Source of the DNA: Purshia tridentata
Lineage: Eukaryota > Streptophyta > Magnoliopsida > Rosales > Rosaceae
DNA length: 64,000 nucleotides
Direction of reading: 5' to 3'
NCBI GenBank assembly: GCA_003254885.1
Contig: QANT01002131.1
Span: 1-64,000 of the forward strand
The position numbers and the translations under genes were made by a program. The stretch's first letter is position 1. Each line of letters opens with the position of its first letter. Positions 34,285-46,281 of this stretch are shown piece by piece. The notes under the pieces are model-generated. The model was not told the DNA's origin. It made no database searches and worked only from the letters and a program-made list of their open reading frames with translations.

Positions 34285-34938
34285 CTAATTAATAGAGTTG
34301 ATGGGCCAGCAGTTGAAGTAGCAGACGCACTTGAAGAGGCAGCATCCCCCCTTTACTGCTTTCTCTATATGCTGGCATTTCCGATTACATGCTTTACTAC
34401 TAATGCAGGGTCCCTTCCAATGCTTGCTTCGATGGTCACAAAAATGTCCAATCTGGTGGCAAAAACTGTCATACTTTGCTACACCTCCTGCTGCTGCTGT
34501 TGATGGAAAATATGTTTTTGAGTACACAAAACTTTCAGAAACTACTGCCCACCATGAGTTTCTGCAACACTGTACTTGAATGATGCCATTGCTAACTAGC
34601 TAGTTATATTAGAGGGCTACATAGAGACCAGCTATAGTGCACACTATACATTCAGACCTAATGGTCTAGAAATTAATCTATACTAATTTAGAGATGAAAT
34701 AAGTAAATTTAATATCAAAATGTGCCTACATTACATACAGTGTCCGCATATAATTACTATTTTCCAAATTACATATGGGTAAGTAATTTCACATTACATA
34801 CAGTGTCCGCATATAATTACTATTTTCTAAATTACATATGGGTAAATAAAATTACTTACCGGAATATGAAAGGTGAACAAAACTCATAAAGAAGATGATG
34901 ACAAAGAGTAGTACTGAGAGATTTTGAGTTCCAGCCAT
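34285..34938 (-). CDS. Secreted defensin-like peptide with ten cysteines, two exons
   Basis: Exon 1 is 34860-34938 and exon 2 is 34285-34544 (minus strand), 339 nt, 112 aa. Exon 1 encodes a signal peptide (MAGTQNLSVLLFVIIFFMSF...) and ends at a GTAAGT donor, phase 1, the classical defensin gene layout. Exon 2 encodes a Ser/Ala-rich spacer, then cysteines spaced C-x6-C-x10-C-x5-C-x3-C-x10-CC-x3-C-x1-C-x3-C. Leaving out the first Cys and the second of the CC pair gives the plant defensin eight-Cys pattern. The usual GxC gamma-core Gly is present as KGGC. Antimicrobial or signalling function is family expectation only. The acceptor was chosen because it keeps the frame open; the AG 13 bases further upstream runs into a stop. 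Confidence 0.72.
34731..34854. repeat. Two-copy 62-bp tandem repeat in the defensin-like intron
   Basis: CATTACATACAGTGTCCGCA starts at 34731 and again at 34793; the following 40 bases agree except for one or two changes. The second copy ends just before the exon 1 donor. Confidence 0.85.
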
Positions 34939-35723
34939 GTATGTTATGTGCTTCCCAATTTGCTATATAAACTGTGAAAATTGACAAGCTATGTGTGTAT
35001 ATATATATATATATATAGTTTTTCTTTTTAAATTTATAACAAACTGCAGTACTCTTGAATTAGCCACTTGACCATAGCATAAACGAAAGAGTTATTCATT
35101 GGATTTGCTAGTAAAAAGTTCAATATCACTTGGCCATAGCATATGCTAAAGAGCAATTGCTTGGATAATTTCCAATTTCACTTTTAACTTAGAAGCTCAA
35201 TAGAAAAGTAAGTTTAACATTTTTTATTTCCTAATCAGTTAGTTACAATATTGATTGCAGATGGAGATTTGTTTCGTTTATTTTCAAAAATTTTAATTGT
35301 CTACTTTTTTGTTGTTTATAAATTATGATAACTGGGGAGAGGGGCTGAACTGGGTCGGGCTTGGGTAGAGAAATCTAAACCCAAGCAAATCCGAGTAAAG
35401 CTTGAGTGGAAGGCTCTGCCCGAACCCGGAAAATAATTACCCAATTTTAAACATCCGACTTTAATCCACTCTAACGTAAATTTAAACCGCTGACCCCAAA
35501 AGTCTCTTTTTTTTGGACCGATCCAAAAGTCTACTCAAAATATTATTTTACACCGTATGATATTCCGAGAATATTCTATTTATTTGATGATATTACGAAA
35601 CCGACAACAAAAAAAAACTTACGAAAATTAATGTCTTTCACATCCTAACCAGTAACCACTTAAACCAGTATTGAACTATTGGGCCTTACTCTCTTCCTCT
35701 TCATTCACTCACTCTCATTTCTC
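34939..35723. other. Divergent promoter region, defensin-like gene and CPDase
   Basis: A TA microsatellite at about 34998-35019 and TATATAG-type sequence near 34965 may serve the minus-strand gene. Around 35340-35470 are GGGTCGGGC/GCCCGAACCCGG words typical of degenerate interspersed plant repeats. No gene seen. Confidence 0.45.
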
Positions 35724-37029
35724 ATGTCAAACCCAGAAACCAGTAACACCACTGCAAACCAAGACGTGGCCGAAAAGCACGTGTATTCGGTGTGGGCGCT
35801 CCCACCGGATGACGTGGTCCCCAGGCTGAAGAAGCTGATGGAGGGTCTCCGGGCCGAGTTCAGTGGGCCCAAGTTCGATCCCCACATCACCGTTGTGGGG
35901 GCCATCAGCTTGACCCCTGAGGACGCGCTCAGCAAGTTTAGATCGGCCTCTCAGGGTCTCAAGGCATACGATGCTAAAGTTGAGAGTGTGGCCACTGGGA
36001 CTTTCTTTTATCAGTGTGTCTTCCTCCTCATTCATCCAACACCCCAGGTATTTTCTAGTTTTTAATGTGCTTTTTTTATATTTTATGATTTATATGAATT
36101 TTCTCTATTGGCCTGTGATTTATAATTACAATCAAATTTGTTTCTGGAGTTTATTGTACTTTAATGTAAAAAATATGTGATTAATTTTCTCAGGTAGTGG
36201 AAGCTAGTGCACGCTGCTGTGGGCATTTTGGTTACAATAGTTCAACTCGTAAGTGATATACACTATAGTCTTTATTTTGTTTTGTTTTAAAATATCTTTC
36301 TGCATCTCTTTTTGTTTGGATTGAGAGAAAGTGGGACAGAAGGGGAAGAAAAGAGAGATGGGTTTCTGTGATTTTTTCTTTTTTCTTAACTAAATTGCCA
36401 AAGATTAAGTTTTGAAAACTTTGTGCTGGTGATCATTGATTTTAGCATAAATGTTACTACTGGACTGTCCCTAAATAGTGTTGAAGGGAAGTAGTTTAGC
36501 ATTTCTCAAGGTTATACTATATGCCATGAACCCCACAAAGGATCTTGTTATGGGTTTGCTGATCATTTAGACAATGAAGATTAGATTGCCAATGGTGCTA
36601 CACTGCTACTTTGTCTGCACAATTGAATTCCTCCGTAAATATCCATTGGGTTCTGTACATTTCCTATTACATGAAAGCCCATTCTTGTTATGGTTTGATG
36701 AGCATATAGAAAATGAAGATTGGATTATCGGTGGTGCTACTTTGTCTGCAAAATTTATGAACCAAAACTATTGTTATTGTTCAATAATAAATGATTATCG
36801 TATGAATGCGACTTGTCTTGCAGCTTATATGCCACATTTGAGCATCCTTTACGCGGATTTGACAGATGAAGAGAAGAAAAAAGCTCAAGAAAAAGCTAAA
36901 ATTCTGGATGAGAGCATTGCCAGCCTAAGCTTCCCCATAACTCGCCTTGCACTCTACAAAACTGACACTGAAGATAAAACTCTCAAATCTTGGGAAAAGA
37001 TTGCTGAATGCACCCTGGAAGCCAATTAG
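35724..37029 (+). CDS. Cyclic phosphodiesterase (2H superfamily)
   Basis: Three exons: 35724-36047, 36194-36248, 36824-37029; 585 nt, 194 aa. Closely follows Arabidopsis CPDase, which opens ADP-ribose 1'',2''-cyclic phosphate (a by-product of tRNA splicing) to ADP-ribose 1''-phosphate and also acts on nucleoside 2',3'-cyclic phosphates. The two catalytic motifs are present: HIT at residues 54-56 and HLS at 131-133. No signal peptide, so cytosolic. The start at 35724 is the first ATG in the frame and gives a slightly longer, Asn/Thr-rich N-terminus than the 181-aa Arabidopsis enzyme. Intron 2 stays open in frame with exon 3 from 36574, which could mislead gene finders. Confidence 0.9.
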
Positions 37030-39437
37030 TTCTGTTCATGCTTACATCTCTTGCTTGATCAAGAACATATGAAAGAGTTGAAGTTTTATTGTGTGCTCAA
37101 AGGCTCAAAGCTGTCACAGAAGCTGGGGCTGTTTGCCAACTTGTCTCGTTTTGTATGCCTAAAACTTTTCTTTTTTTATGGTCAAATTGTATGTCGGCTA
37201 TTTGGCTACCAATTCATCTAAAGTAAAGGCTTTTTTGGGATGCTAATTGGATTGATTGAATTATTGGTAAGCTTTTATGATGGATTTGACAGAAATGTAT
37301 AGTATATGGTAAGTGGTGCAACTGGATTGATCTTTATGACAACCCTATTTAGTATTTACTGATTGATCATGAAGTGAAAGGCCACTCATCTGTCTTCTTG
37401 AGGACTTAACAATGATTTGGTATGTAACTATACATTTGCATGTACGGAAATTTATTAGAAACATTGGATACCGGCCTGGTCCAATACTAAGTAAATTTAT
37501 CAGAAACTTCAAGTCCATTTATGGCAGGAGGATTCGTGTTCATAAATGGTCATAGCTTATCCTCTTTGTAATTAATGTATCAAACAATAGGTGTACAAGC
37601 CCCATGTGTTCAAAAAATGGTGGTGGCCGTGGCTGCCTAATTTGAGCAAGTAAATAATATTACAATCGTTTCACAAGAGAAATGCAGTCAAAATGTATGT
37701 AACTTGGATCTTAAGTTAAGCCTCATGTGATCTTATCCATAATCACAAGAAAAGAATGAACAAACCCTTATTCAGTGAGCTGTCAACACTCAACAACAGC
37801 CAGCCTCAATTTCTCACGATGCTTATGATTGGCTGGCCCTTTCAATACCCCCACAATATTTTCAAGCCAAAATCTGATCCCGAAGTGTTTTTTTATCATT
37901 ATAAACATTGAAGTTGCTACGGTAGATTCTTAATTTACTTAATTTATAGTAATTTATTGTCATGAGGCTTATTTTATGGTACATCGAAGTGTGAACAAGC
38001 CAACAAGGAGTGAACCCACTGCAACTTTGCAAGAAGTCAGACAAATATTAATTGGGTTTCGTGTTGATGAAGAATCAAAATTGAGAAGTAGCAGCCGGCC
38101 TAGCCAACCTTATCTTCCTCTCACTTCATTTCTTGTTTTCTTTTCAAGTTGCAACAAAACAGTCCTACACAAACTATTTTTCTTCCATACAATATTATAA
38201 ATTTGAGATATATATTAGTGATCCAAAATTATTTGTTTTTATTATTTAAGTAATTAATAATCACAAGATTAAAGTTATAAGTATGAAAGAAAAGTAGAAA
38301 TTCAATTAGGACGAATAGTGTGAGACATATATAACTTTAATGGATAATATTTCTTATCTCATATCCAAAGTCAATGTTGGATTCCTGTTCTTGCTTTCTC
38401 TACTTATTAAACCAAAATAAACATGTGGAAAAATGAAAATACTATGTCACTGTTAACTTGTTTTCATTTGTTTTGGAAGAGTGAGACAATTCAAATGCCA
38501 ACTACTTTTCAGCAAATGTGAAATTGTAGAAGTGATGACAACTTGACAACTTGACAACTATGTCAACCATATCAGTTTGAGAGATAAGGGAAAAAAATAA
38601 TTTTGGTTAAAAAGGAAAATCAAGAGAAGAAGTTGTCTTGATGAGACTTTTTCTTCTTTAATAAAATTATTTTTTAAATATATTACTAAATAAAAAAAAT
38701 TCTACTAAAACTAATTAAATTATGACCGCAATCACATCTAATTTTCTTAAGAAATTTTATAATTTAATTGAAATTTGAGGTATTTATAGCCATTTAATCA
38801 TCTTTTAAAAATTTTAAATACTTTCGAGTAATATTCAAAGTCTATTGAATAACGTTAAACTCTATCGAATAGTACTTAAGAAAGATTCAAGACATATTCG
38901 AAAAAATCTAAAAAATTATATATTATTAAAACTCTAAAATTCTAAAAAAACCAAATAAAACGTCATTAATAAAAAATTAAAAAATGTTTATTTTAAAAAT
39001 TGGTGACGTGGCGTGAGTGATGAGCTAATATCCCGTGCCGGGTCGGTGCAATCCGCCATTGCACATGACAGTTCACATACCCAACTTCCCCAAACCATAC
39101 CGACATACCTACCTGTTCGTTGGTGGCGCAATGGGCATACCAGCACACATTAGCCAAAGCCCTCTTAACGTGCACCGTCATCGCGTGACGCCCAATTTTC
39201 ATTCACGCGCCTCTCAAAGTCGCAATGGGAATTATGGAACCCACCACTACAAAAATAAAATAAAATAAAAAACGTGAATGTCTAACGAAAAGTCGAAAAC
39301 ACTAATTCCTACAAAACCGTCGCGTATATAGAAAAAAAAAAACTGCAAATACAAAACAACAGCTGATTACTATCTTTACTACCAGTCTACTCCAGCACAG
39401 CACAGCACAGCACAGCTAAGCTCGTACATTTTCGACA
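37030..39437. other. Intergenic 2.4 kb, no gene seen
   Basis: The first part is the CPDase 3' flank. 38600-39000 is very AT-rich; 39000-39240 is markedly GC-richer but holds no domain in any frame. The last 200 bp before 39438 is the kinase 5' UTR and promoter. Confidence 0.5.
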
Positions 39438-42400
39438 ATGGATTTGAAGACGACGCCGTTGCGCTTCACTTTGGGGAAGCAGTCGTCGCTGGCGCCGGAG
39501 CGTGGATTGGACCGTGCGCTCGAGGTGGAGCTGGAGGAGGATGCCGTGGAGGGGATCGATCCCAGAGTGAGGCTTATGTATTTGGCCAATGAAGCCGACT
39601 TGGATGGGATCACTGAGCTCTTGGATTCGGGGATCGACGTCAATTTCAGGGACATCGATGGTCGGACGGCTCTGCATGTTGCTGCGTGTCAGGGCCTCAC
39701 CGACGTCGTTTCGTTGCTGCTCGAACGCGGAGCTGACGTTGACCTCAAAGACCGATGGGGGAGTACCGTAAGAAACTATATGCTCAAGCTTAACCTTCAC
39801 TTTTTCTCTCGTGCTTTGATAATTTGATGAATATAATTACTTTACAAAATTAAGGGGGGGAAAAGGAATTTCTAATTGGAAAAATTGGCAATTGGGGGGG
39901 GGGGGGGGGGAAAGATGTTAATATATGTTTGGTGATTATAATCTAATGTTGCTTAAACAGCCTCTTGCAGATGCTATATACTATAAAAACCATGATGTGA
40001 TTAAACTTTTGGAGAAACGTGGCGCAAAGCCTCTGGTACGTTTTAATTTATGGATGCAAACTGTCATTGCTTATGCTTATTGCATCTGTGTTCTTTTGTA
40101 TTGATCTGGGTTTGTTTAATTTGTATATGTTATGCTTTTTATATACTCTGATTCATATGACTTGAACACCCAGATGGCCCCCATGCACGTTAGGTATGCC
40201 AGAGAAGTTCCAGAATATGAAATTGATCCCAAGGAACTTGATTTTACCAACAGTGTTGAAATAACCAAGGTAATATCTTTTTGTTTTTTTTTTTCTTTAC
40301 AGTTGGCGTATGGAATTGCAATTTGTTCTTTCCCCTGTATTGAGACCTTTTGGAACCATTTCTTGCATTTTACAATGCAAGGTCAAAAGCATTGTTATGT
40401 TATCATTTGTTTTTTACTAATGGCTGTTCTAGTCCTTGAGTTTTGTATTCATGATCAGGAAAAATATCGGTCCCCAACCTTTTCTGTTTTAACTAGAATT
40501 GAGTAACTGACAAATTGCCTACACAAAATGACCATGTGTTGCTTACATTACTATGTGAAAGAAAGCTTTTAATGGCAATTTAAATTTACAATGGGTTTGA
40601 GTGTTCTGTAATAAATTTTCAATTAGTTGTTTAATTGGGGCCATGCCTCTTTTAGTATTTTGGATCCACTATCCTCCTCATCTAATCTTGTATCAATAAC
40701 TGCCAATTGCATGCAAATCCTCGGTCAAATTCTCTTTTGGTTATTATCTCATTTTCTTGTTGTCGTGTTCATTTGTGTTTGTTCAACGATATGTTGTATC
40801 CCAGGGAACATACCGTATAGCATCCTGGCGTGGAATACAGGTTGCTGTCAAAAGGCTTGGGGAGGAAGTGCTTAGTGATGAGGATAAAGTGTGGGTTGTT
40901 CATAAACTACTCTTGGTTTCCCAAATCAATATTTCCTTGCTTTATGGTCTTTGAAATTATAGGTCAATTTGGTCTTTCTGCAGGAGGGCATTCAGGGATG
41001 AGCTTGAATTGCTTCAAAAGATACGACATCCAAATGTAGTCCAATTTCTGGGTGCAGTGACTCAAAGTAGTCCAATGATGATTGTAACAGAATATTTGCC
41101 TAAGGTTTTTATCGTTCCTTTGATTATTTACATGGAATAATAGTAACCCGTGCATTGTGTATCTTGTGGCTGTTTCTTGAACTCTTATCATCCCCATGTT
41201 TTTTATTCTGTGCTTATATATGAAACACTTATTCTTTATCTTGCATCTGTGGTTACTCATTTGGAGTGCCTGCAATATTTGTTTCTCCATATTGTGAAAT
41301 AGTAGGAGGGATGAGTATATTTCATAATGTTTACTTATAAAATTTGAATTTTCAATAATCCAATCATAGTGTGAAGTGTAATATTTGAGGTGCTTAATTA
41401 CTCTGAGATTGTTATACTCTTTGGTCTATGTTAGTACTTAAATTTCGTACTGGGGTTCCATTGACAATTGCATAATATAGTAGGCAACTAGGGAAGTGTA
41501 AATCTAGATTTTCTTAGATCTTTATTTTGTTGTATATTTGTTGCAGGGAGACCTTTGTGCATTTCTGAAAAGAAAAGGAGCGTTAAAACCAATTACAGCT
41601 GTAAGATTTGCACTTGATATTGCGAGGTCTGTTACTATTTTGCATTGGCCTTGATTATCATTTTCTGAATATCTTTGGCTATCATTTTAAGTTTGGGAAA
41701 AGTACATATGGCATTTATAGTTGTTAATTTGTTATTGATACTTTATATGTAAATGTAATAATAGAATGTTATACAAAGTGGGAAAATTTATTTGTCCTAC
41801 TCAAGGTCTTAAATTTTGATTTTATCAGCTAGAATACCCATCCCTTATCTCCATAACTTTCAACCAAAAAAAAAAAAAAAAAAGAGCTCAATAACTACAT
41901 CAGTTATTGGAATTTTAAAAGCACATATTTTTCCTAAATTATTCCGGCTCCTGAATTTAGCCTTTTCTTCAAGCTTAAAAAACTGGTAGTTATTTAATTT
42001 TCAAGAATTATGCTTGTTGGATTCTGTGATGCTTGGATGCTCGGCATACAAATACTCATCAGATTTGTAGGTGCAAGGTCTCATCTTCATTTCTGTGTCT
42101 TAGGAGAAAGAAAGTATATATAAATTTTATTACACTACGATAGATGCCGCAAAAGAAAGAGACTATTACCACATCAGTGCTTGGCTGATAGAAGCTATCA
42201 TGTTAAAAAACAAAAAAAAAAAAAATTGTTGGTTGCTAGATTCCTGTTGTGAGAGCAAGATTATGTGTAGTTTCTCGGATACTTTTTCTTACTACATTGT
42301 CCCTGGATATCTTTCAGGGGAATGAGTTATTTGCATGAGAATAGGCCAGAAGCAATAATTCATCGTGATCTTGAGCCTTCGTAAGTTTCTTGTTCTTCAT

Positions 42401-43871
42401 TTTCTTTTTTTCCTTTTTTCTTTTTTATGCATGGCAAGAATTGGACCTAAGATGTATTCAATCTCCATTCCACCCCTTAGCACTTACTTGAACGGTTTGA
42501 ACCCAAGCCCAAGTGGCTCTTCCCCCACCCCCCCTTTTTTTTATTTTTTATAATTTGGTCCATCCCTTGAACAAGCACATGCTCATATTATCATCAAAAT
42601 TTCTACACAATGAATCAAATAGCTGGCATTTAATTTTTATGTTGCTGACGAGTAAGATAACAGGAACATATTGCGGGATGATTCTGGGCACCTGAAAGTT
42701 GCGGATTTTGGAGTTAGCAAGTTGCTGACAGTTAAAGAAGAGAGGCCTTTGACTTGTCAAGAAACTTCATGTGAGTGTTCTCTTCTGGGCGTGATGTATT
42801 AATCTACATTGTACTACATTGTAGTTAATATGTTGCACAGCTCAATTGTCTCCTATGCAGCTTGTGAGTGGAATTTGTTAATTGTTATTGACAGATCGAT
42901 ACATGGCTCCAGAGGTTTCCAAGAATGAAGAATATGATACCAAAGTGGATGTATTCTCTTTTGCTTTAATTCTACAAGAGGTAAATATGGCATATTTCTA
43001 AATACTGGACCAAGAGTATTTATGAAGACGTAGCTATACCATCTAAGTGCATACCCATCTTCTACATAAACGTTCCTTTTTAATATTAATTTAATTACTG
43101 AAGAGCATAATATCAATATGTCATGAATATGTTAGGTGCATTAGTACCTGATTTAGTTTATTATGAAGAGGGGGGCATTTCTGAAACATGACAACTCAAT
43201 TGTTTTATAAGGCTTCATTAGTGACATTTGTAACATGCTGTAATATAGATGATAGAAGGCTGCCCACCGTTTCCTGCCAAGCAAGATAATGAGGTTCCAA
43301 AAGCATATGTTGCAAGAGAGCGCCCACCTTTTAGAGCTCCAATGAAGCGATATGCACATGGTCTTAAAGAGTAAGTGCTATATGTTTCTAAAATCAACTC
43401 TCTGCTTTTATCAATTAAAGCTATTGTTCAATTTCTCAGTTTCTGCACAGAAAGTATTGAATGCTTCTGGCAAAAATTTCTCAGTTTCTGCACAGAAAGT
43501 ATCAAATGTTTGTGGCATTGGTGTTTTCTCCCAAGATTGCAAACCCCTGCCAATGATTTGTTAACTTCTTTACCAGTCTGTCTTGTGTAGTTGTTCTTCT
43601 TAAGAGAATTAGAAAATGTAGCATACTACTTTTGGAGTGCTTATCAAAAATCATCTCACTTCTAAGATCTAATTTGTTACCAGTGTGTGTGTGTGTGTGT
43701 CTTAGGGTCATAGAAATTTAGCTGATTCTGTTTAATGTGATACCTGCTCACAGGTTGATTGAGGAGTGCTGGAATGAGAAACCAGCTAAAAGACCAGCGT
43801 TTAGGCAAATAATTTTGAGGCTGGAATCTATTTATAACACTACTGGTCATAAAAGGCGTTGGAAGGTGCCT

Positions 43872-43904
<33 letters not shown>

Positions 43905-44434
43905 CACACACACACACTCACTCACTAACTGTATCCCCCAACCCATTATTCTCTGAGTGTGTGTGTACATTTGCATGTTTTGTAAATTTTGAGAATATTA
44001 TTCTTTACTAAAAGTGAAGTTTTGTTGGAAATATCATTTTTTTTTTTTGATATAACCTCAAATCAAAATAATTCAAATTTATTTTTCCTAATAATAAGTT
44101 ACAGAAAATTAATTCAAGAAGCTGAACACTGGATGTAACTTTAGGGTTGTCTATTTCATTGTTGAATGACCTGAAGTTAATACATGGAGTACCATAAATG
44201 GGTTCAAGGCATTGTAATAGTTTGGTGGTTTTTGGGCCATTACTTTGTTTATTTTTACGTTCCTGCACGGCCACTTACATATATCTGAAGATTTTCTTCC
44301 ATCCTCTCTCTACGTAACATGTACAGGTTAGACCATTGAAATGCTTTCAAAACCTAGAAGCCATGTTGAGGAAAGATCATTCCAGTCCAAGCAGCAGAAG
44401 TCGTTCATCACGATCTTCTACCAGGAGCCTGTAA
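39438..44434 (+). CDS. Ankyrin-repeat Raf-like protein kinase (plant ILK, group C)
   Basis: Twelve exons: 39438-39767, 39961-40035, 40174-40269, 40805-40890, 40984-41104, 41547-41626, 42318-42380, 42664-42770, 42895-42980, 43249-43370, 43754-43865, 44327-44434; 1386 nt, 461 aa. N-terminus RFTLGKQSSLAPER; two to three ankyrin repeats about 45-135 (DGRTALHVAACQGLTDVVSL); kinase about 160-430. Lys183 in VAVK, DFG at 298-300 and APE are kept, but the Gly loop is degenerate (KGTYRIASWRG) and the catalytic loop reads HRDLEP (278-283), Glu replacing the usual Lys. This Glu is shared by the group that includes At4g18950 (as I recall, BHP of the blue-light stomatal pathway), the likely closest relative. 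C-terminus is Ser/Arg-rich (SSPSSRSRSSRSSTRSL), possibly phosphorylated. It may still be active; other ILKs with altered motifs are. Confidence 0.9.
43430..43515. repeat. Tandem duplication of about 45 bp in kinase intron 10
   Basis: ATTTCTCAGTTTCTGCACAG followed by AAAGTAT is present at about 43431 and again at about 43478, with similar 3' flanks (TGCTTCTGGCA versus TGTTTGTGGCA). Confidence 0.8.
43872..43917. repeat. Compound (CT)n(CA)n microsatellite
   Basis: About 15 CT units followed by about six CA units, starting seven bases inside kinase intron 11. Confidence 0.9.
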
Positions 44435-46086
44435 GAATGGGAATCTTTTTTTCATTTGCCTTAACAGCTAGAAGAAGTTTCTAGTTCCAGCTTGGTGCAG
44501 AAAGTTTGTTTTGAAGACAGTAGAGATGGCTGTTTCTTATCTGTGTAATCCACTAATTGGTTATTGAATTTGAAATCTTGCTAATTCTTTTAACTCTCCC
44601 TTTGAAATTCTGGGCTGAGAATGATATTTTGTATACCATGGTTTGCATGTAAGTACATTTTGTGTAATCATAATCTTTTATTTCCATGAATTTGTTTCTT
44701 TGCTTCACATTGTGGCGATAATATGGTCAATCATGCCGATGCTGAAATTCTGAATTTGTCAGATACGTTTTGTCATTAATCTTTGGATAAATTGACACGA
44801 TTTATGTTGTAGACAGCATAAGTGATGTGATATGACAGACATCCAAGTTTTCAAAGAGAAATTTTCACGAGGAAAATCTAACACCGTTGAGCATTTAAAC
44901 TGAAAAAATGGGAAAATTTTATAACTCTTCACCATAATTTCAAATATTCTAATTTCATCATTCTGTTCTACCAAATGGGGAAAAAATTCATCATTCAATA
45001 ACCAGATCTAAAGAAATTAACAAGCTAATACTAGTATAAAAAAGGGGAATTTTTTTGCAAGCTAGATTTGACTACAATTAATCAACATTAACAAACTAAT
45101 TTTGCTTAAGTGTGGAAAACAGAGAGACGTTGGTGTACTACAGCCACATGAAGATGGAAGATTGCTTTCCCCAAGTACCCCCACATAAGTTTCATTAGCT
45201 TATACAACTAAAACCTCTTCCTTTTATGCTTGCTCATTAACTTGATGTAAGCAAAATCTATTGGGAAGAAGCTTAGTCTTGGACTCGTTTTCTCATATAT
45301 GGGTCAAATCAGCTGTTATAGCTAATTATGTTTATGACTCAAATTGCCAATCCGACAAAATAAAGAGTCCAAAAACTGGACACACCCAATCAACTTTTCA
45401 ATGGCTTGAAATTATGTTTATGACTCAAATTGCCAATCCGACAACTGGACACACCCAATCAACTTTTCAATGGCTTGTTGGACCAACATAATGAACTCAA
45501 ATTAGTATGCAATATAACTAACTGGCTGGACCAAATTGCATCAAGTTAATGAAAAATACAAAATATTTGAGAACCTAAAAAATTGAAAGAAAATTTGAAT
45601 TACACAATTTTCACCGACACCTTAATTAGTATCTACCTGAGGCAGTCAATTGTCACCATCAGATTTTTCTTGTTCAAGTTGGGTTCGAGCAAGCCTATTC
45701 CCAACACAAATTCCTTGTTAATTAAATGAAATTATTAAATTATAAGAATTTAAATTATTAGAAAATAAATCAACAATGTATTTTAATTAAAACGAGTTCT
45801 ATGATCAGAATATTGACACCATATTAGACGACTATAAACCATAAAAAATCGAACGGTTAGAAAATGCAACAAGACCAATGTATGCAAACCTAATTAACAG
45901 TTCTAAATTGAACTAGCTTTCTAAGGCATCTTAAAATCAGAAATTTGAATATCAGACCTGACTAGTTTTTCATTTAGACAAAATGGTAACCACATACAAT
46001 GGCTTGAGTGGTTGACGAAAGGAAATACTTGGTTTTACAATTTAGAAACCAGATGAAGAGGGGAAGAGGAAACTGAACACGGTTTC
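44435..46086. other. Intergenic with a 70-87-bp direct repeat
   Basis: Kinase 3' flank, then AT-rich DNA. At 45321-45407 and 45408-45478 the same sequence (TTATGTTTATGACTCAAATT ... CAACTTTTCAATGGCTTG) occurs back to back; the first copy has 17 extra bases around AAATAAAGAGTCC. No gene seen. Confidence 0.55.
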
Positions 46087-46094
46087 ATTCCACT

Positions 46095-46273
46095 CAAAGG
46101 AATTAAATTTCAGATTTTAATGATTCAAAAATATAGAAAATTTCAAAATAATTTCGATTTCGATAAAAATTTGGACTAAAATAATTGCAACTTTTAACAA
46201 TGATTCGGTAATATTTCGACCTTAGAAAAATGGAAATTTCAGAAAAAATTTCTTCAAAATTTTTAATTCCTTC
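46095..46273. mobile_element. Small hAT-like MITE, related to 726-1803
   Basis: 179 bp. Ends: left CAAAGGAATTAAATTTC, right (read inward) GAAGGAATTAAAAATTT. Flanks ATTCCACT (46087-46094) and AATCCACT (46274-46281) agree at 7 of 8 bases, a likely aged 8-bp target duplication. The interior is rich in AATTTCGAT/TTTCGGTAA words as in the larger element at 726-1803, and the AAGGAATT terminus is shared. Confidence 0.5.
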
Positions 46274-46281
46274 AATCCACT

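Noticed and set aside
35679-35723. N-terminal extension of the cyclic phosphodiesterase
   Set aside because: It begins at a TTG codon, not ATG; the first real ATG is at 35724.
39000-39268. GC-richer stretch with open frames on both strands before the ankyrin kinase
   Set aside because: No domain and no splice link to a gene; probably promoter or unique intergenic DNA.
43677-43976. Minus-strand open frame with Arg/Glu repeats
   Set aside because: Produced by the (CT)n(CA)n microsatellite in the kinase intron.
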